Shown in pieces: positions 5,062 to 5,498 of a stretch of DNA of 5,498 nt. Origin of the DNA: Anaerolineales bacterium (GTDB lineage Bacteria; Chloroflexota; Anaerolineae; Anaerolineales; Villigracilaceae). Position numbers and translations under genes: made by a program. The stretch lies in contig JANWWB010000064.1 in assembly GCA_025056515.1 (NCBI GenBank), positions 1 through 5,498 on the forward strand, in the 5' to 3' direction. Every line of letters begins with the position of its first letter. Position 1 is the stretch's first letter. The notes under the pieces were generated by a model. The model saw only the letters and a program-made list of their open reading frames with translations. It was not told where the DNA came from and did not search any database.

Positions 5062-5498
5062 ATGAAACGAGCCGTCAGCATCAGTTTGGGCAGTTCCAAA
5101 CGCGATAAAAAAGTCACCGTCCGCTTCGGCGATGAGATCATCGAGATCGAACGCATCGGCACGGACGGCGACGTGGAAAAAGCCCGCCGCCTATACCTCG
5201 AACTGGACGGCAAGGTGGACGCCTTCGGCGTCGGTGGCGTGGACCTGTACCTGCGCCTGGACGGCCGCGAGTATCCTCTGCGCGCTGCCCTCAAATTGGT
5301 CGAGGGCGTGACGAAGACTCCGCTCTGCGATGGGCGCGGTCTGAAACACACCCTGGAGCGGCGCGTCTTCGAGTTCGTCCGTCCCCTCCTCGGCGAGTTG
5401 CGCTTCCGTCAGGCCTTCGTGCCGGTGGCGGTGGACCGCATGGGCCTGGCCGCGGCGGTCGAGGAAGTCTCGGAGCGTCTGGTCATCGGCGACCTGAT
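5062..5498 (+). CDS. Conserved protein often labelled quinate 5-dehydrogenase, 5' part (runs off window)
   Basis: An AGGAG (5051-5055) lies 6 nt before the ATG. The frame is open for 145 codons to the window edge with no stop. Seen: MKRAVSISLGSSKRDKKV at the start, ERIGTDGD (30-37), a helix EKARRLYLELDGKVDAFGVGG leading to GVDLYL (59-64), TPLCDGRGLKHTLERRV (86-102), and FVPVAVDRMGLAAAVEE (119-135). From memory, these blocks match a conserved family of about 300 residues in Chloroflexota and Deinococcus-Thermus, carried in databases as quinate 5-dehydrogenase. The N-terminal sequence shows no classical NAD-binding GxGxxG signature or shikimate-dehydrogenase motif, so that name should be treated with caution. 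The reading frame and family membership are well supported; the reaction is not. The gene appears independent of the operon upstream, being separated from it by the repeat cassette. Confidence 0.8.
   Translation, partial: MKRAVSISLGSSKRDKKVTVRFGDEIIEIERIGTDGDVEKARRLYLELDGKVDAFGVGGVDLYLRLDGREYPLRAALKLVEGVTKTPLCDGRGLKHTLERRVFEFVRPLLGELRFRQAFVPVAVDRMGLAAAVEEVSERLVIGDL

Overview
The window looks like chromosomal DNA of an environmental bacterium. The best guess is Chloroflexota, Anaerolineae-like; this rests on the feel of the protein families and codon use, with no rRNA or marker gene to prove it. All supported protein genes read left to right. The tRNA gene lacks an encoded CCA, and its promoter is a near-consensus housekeeping (sigma70/SigA) type.

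Layout: (1) 1-912 is the 3' end of a gene for a TIM-barrel protein resembling glycoside hydrolase family 113; its N-terminus lies outside the window. (2) 1033-1181 is a compact tRNA-Lys(TTT) unit with a TTGACG/TAGAAT promoter, a tRNA of 72 nt and a strong intrinsic terminator. (3) 1182-1700 holds no convincing gene, but it contains a nested inverted repeat and a short minus-strand coding-like remnant. (4) 1747-4312 is a tight three-gene operon behind a perfect TATAAT box: an Est30-type carboxylesterase, an MFS transporter (overlapping the esterase by ATGA) and a glyoxalase II-like metallo-beta-lactamase-fold hydrolase (2 nt after the transporter). (5) 4314-5041 is the most unusual stretch: a GxxExxY-family gene, broken by an exact 14-bp tandem duplication and a second frameshift, sits between two arrays of AACACGAAGGAC-like repeats in opposite orientation. 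(6) 5062-5498 is the 5' part of a conserved-family gene that databases often label quinate 5-dehydrogenase; it runs off the right edge.

How they work together: the esterase/transporter/hydrolase operon could process and export an ester- or thioester-type small molecule, but no substrate can be read from the sequence. The GxxExxY unit looks like an insertion or decaying cassette. It abuts the stop codon of the hydrolase gene on one side and the ribosome-binding region of the next gene on the other. The strongest leads are this repeat-flanked unit and its two frame lesions, whose lengths (+14 and -2) cancel in frame.
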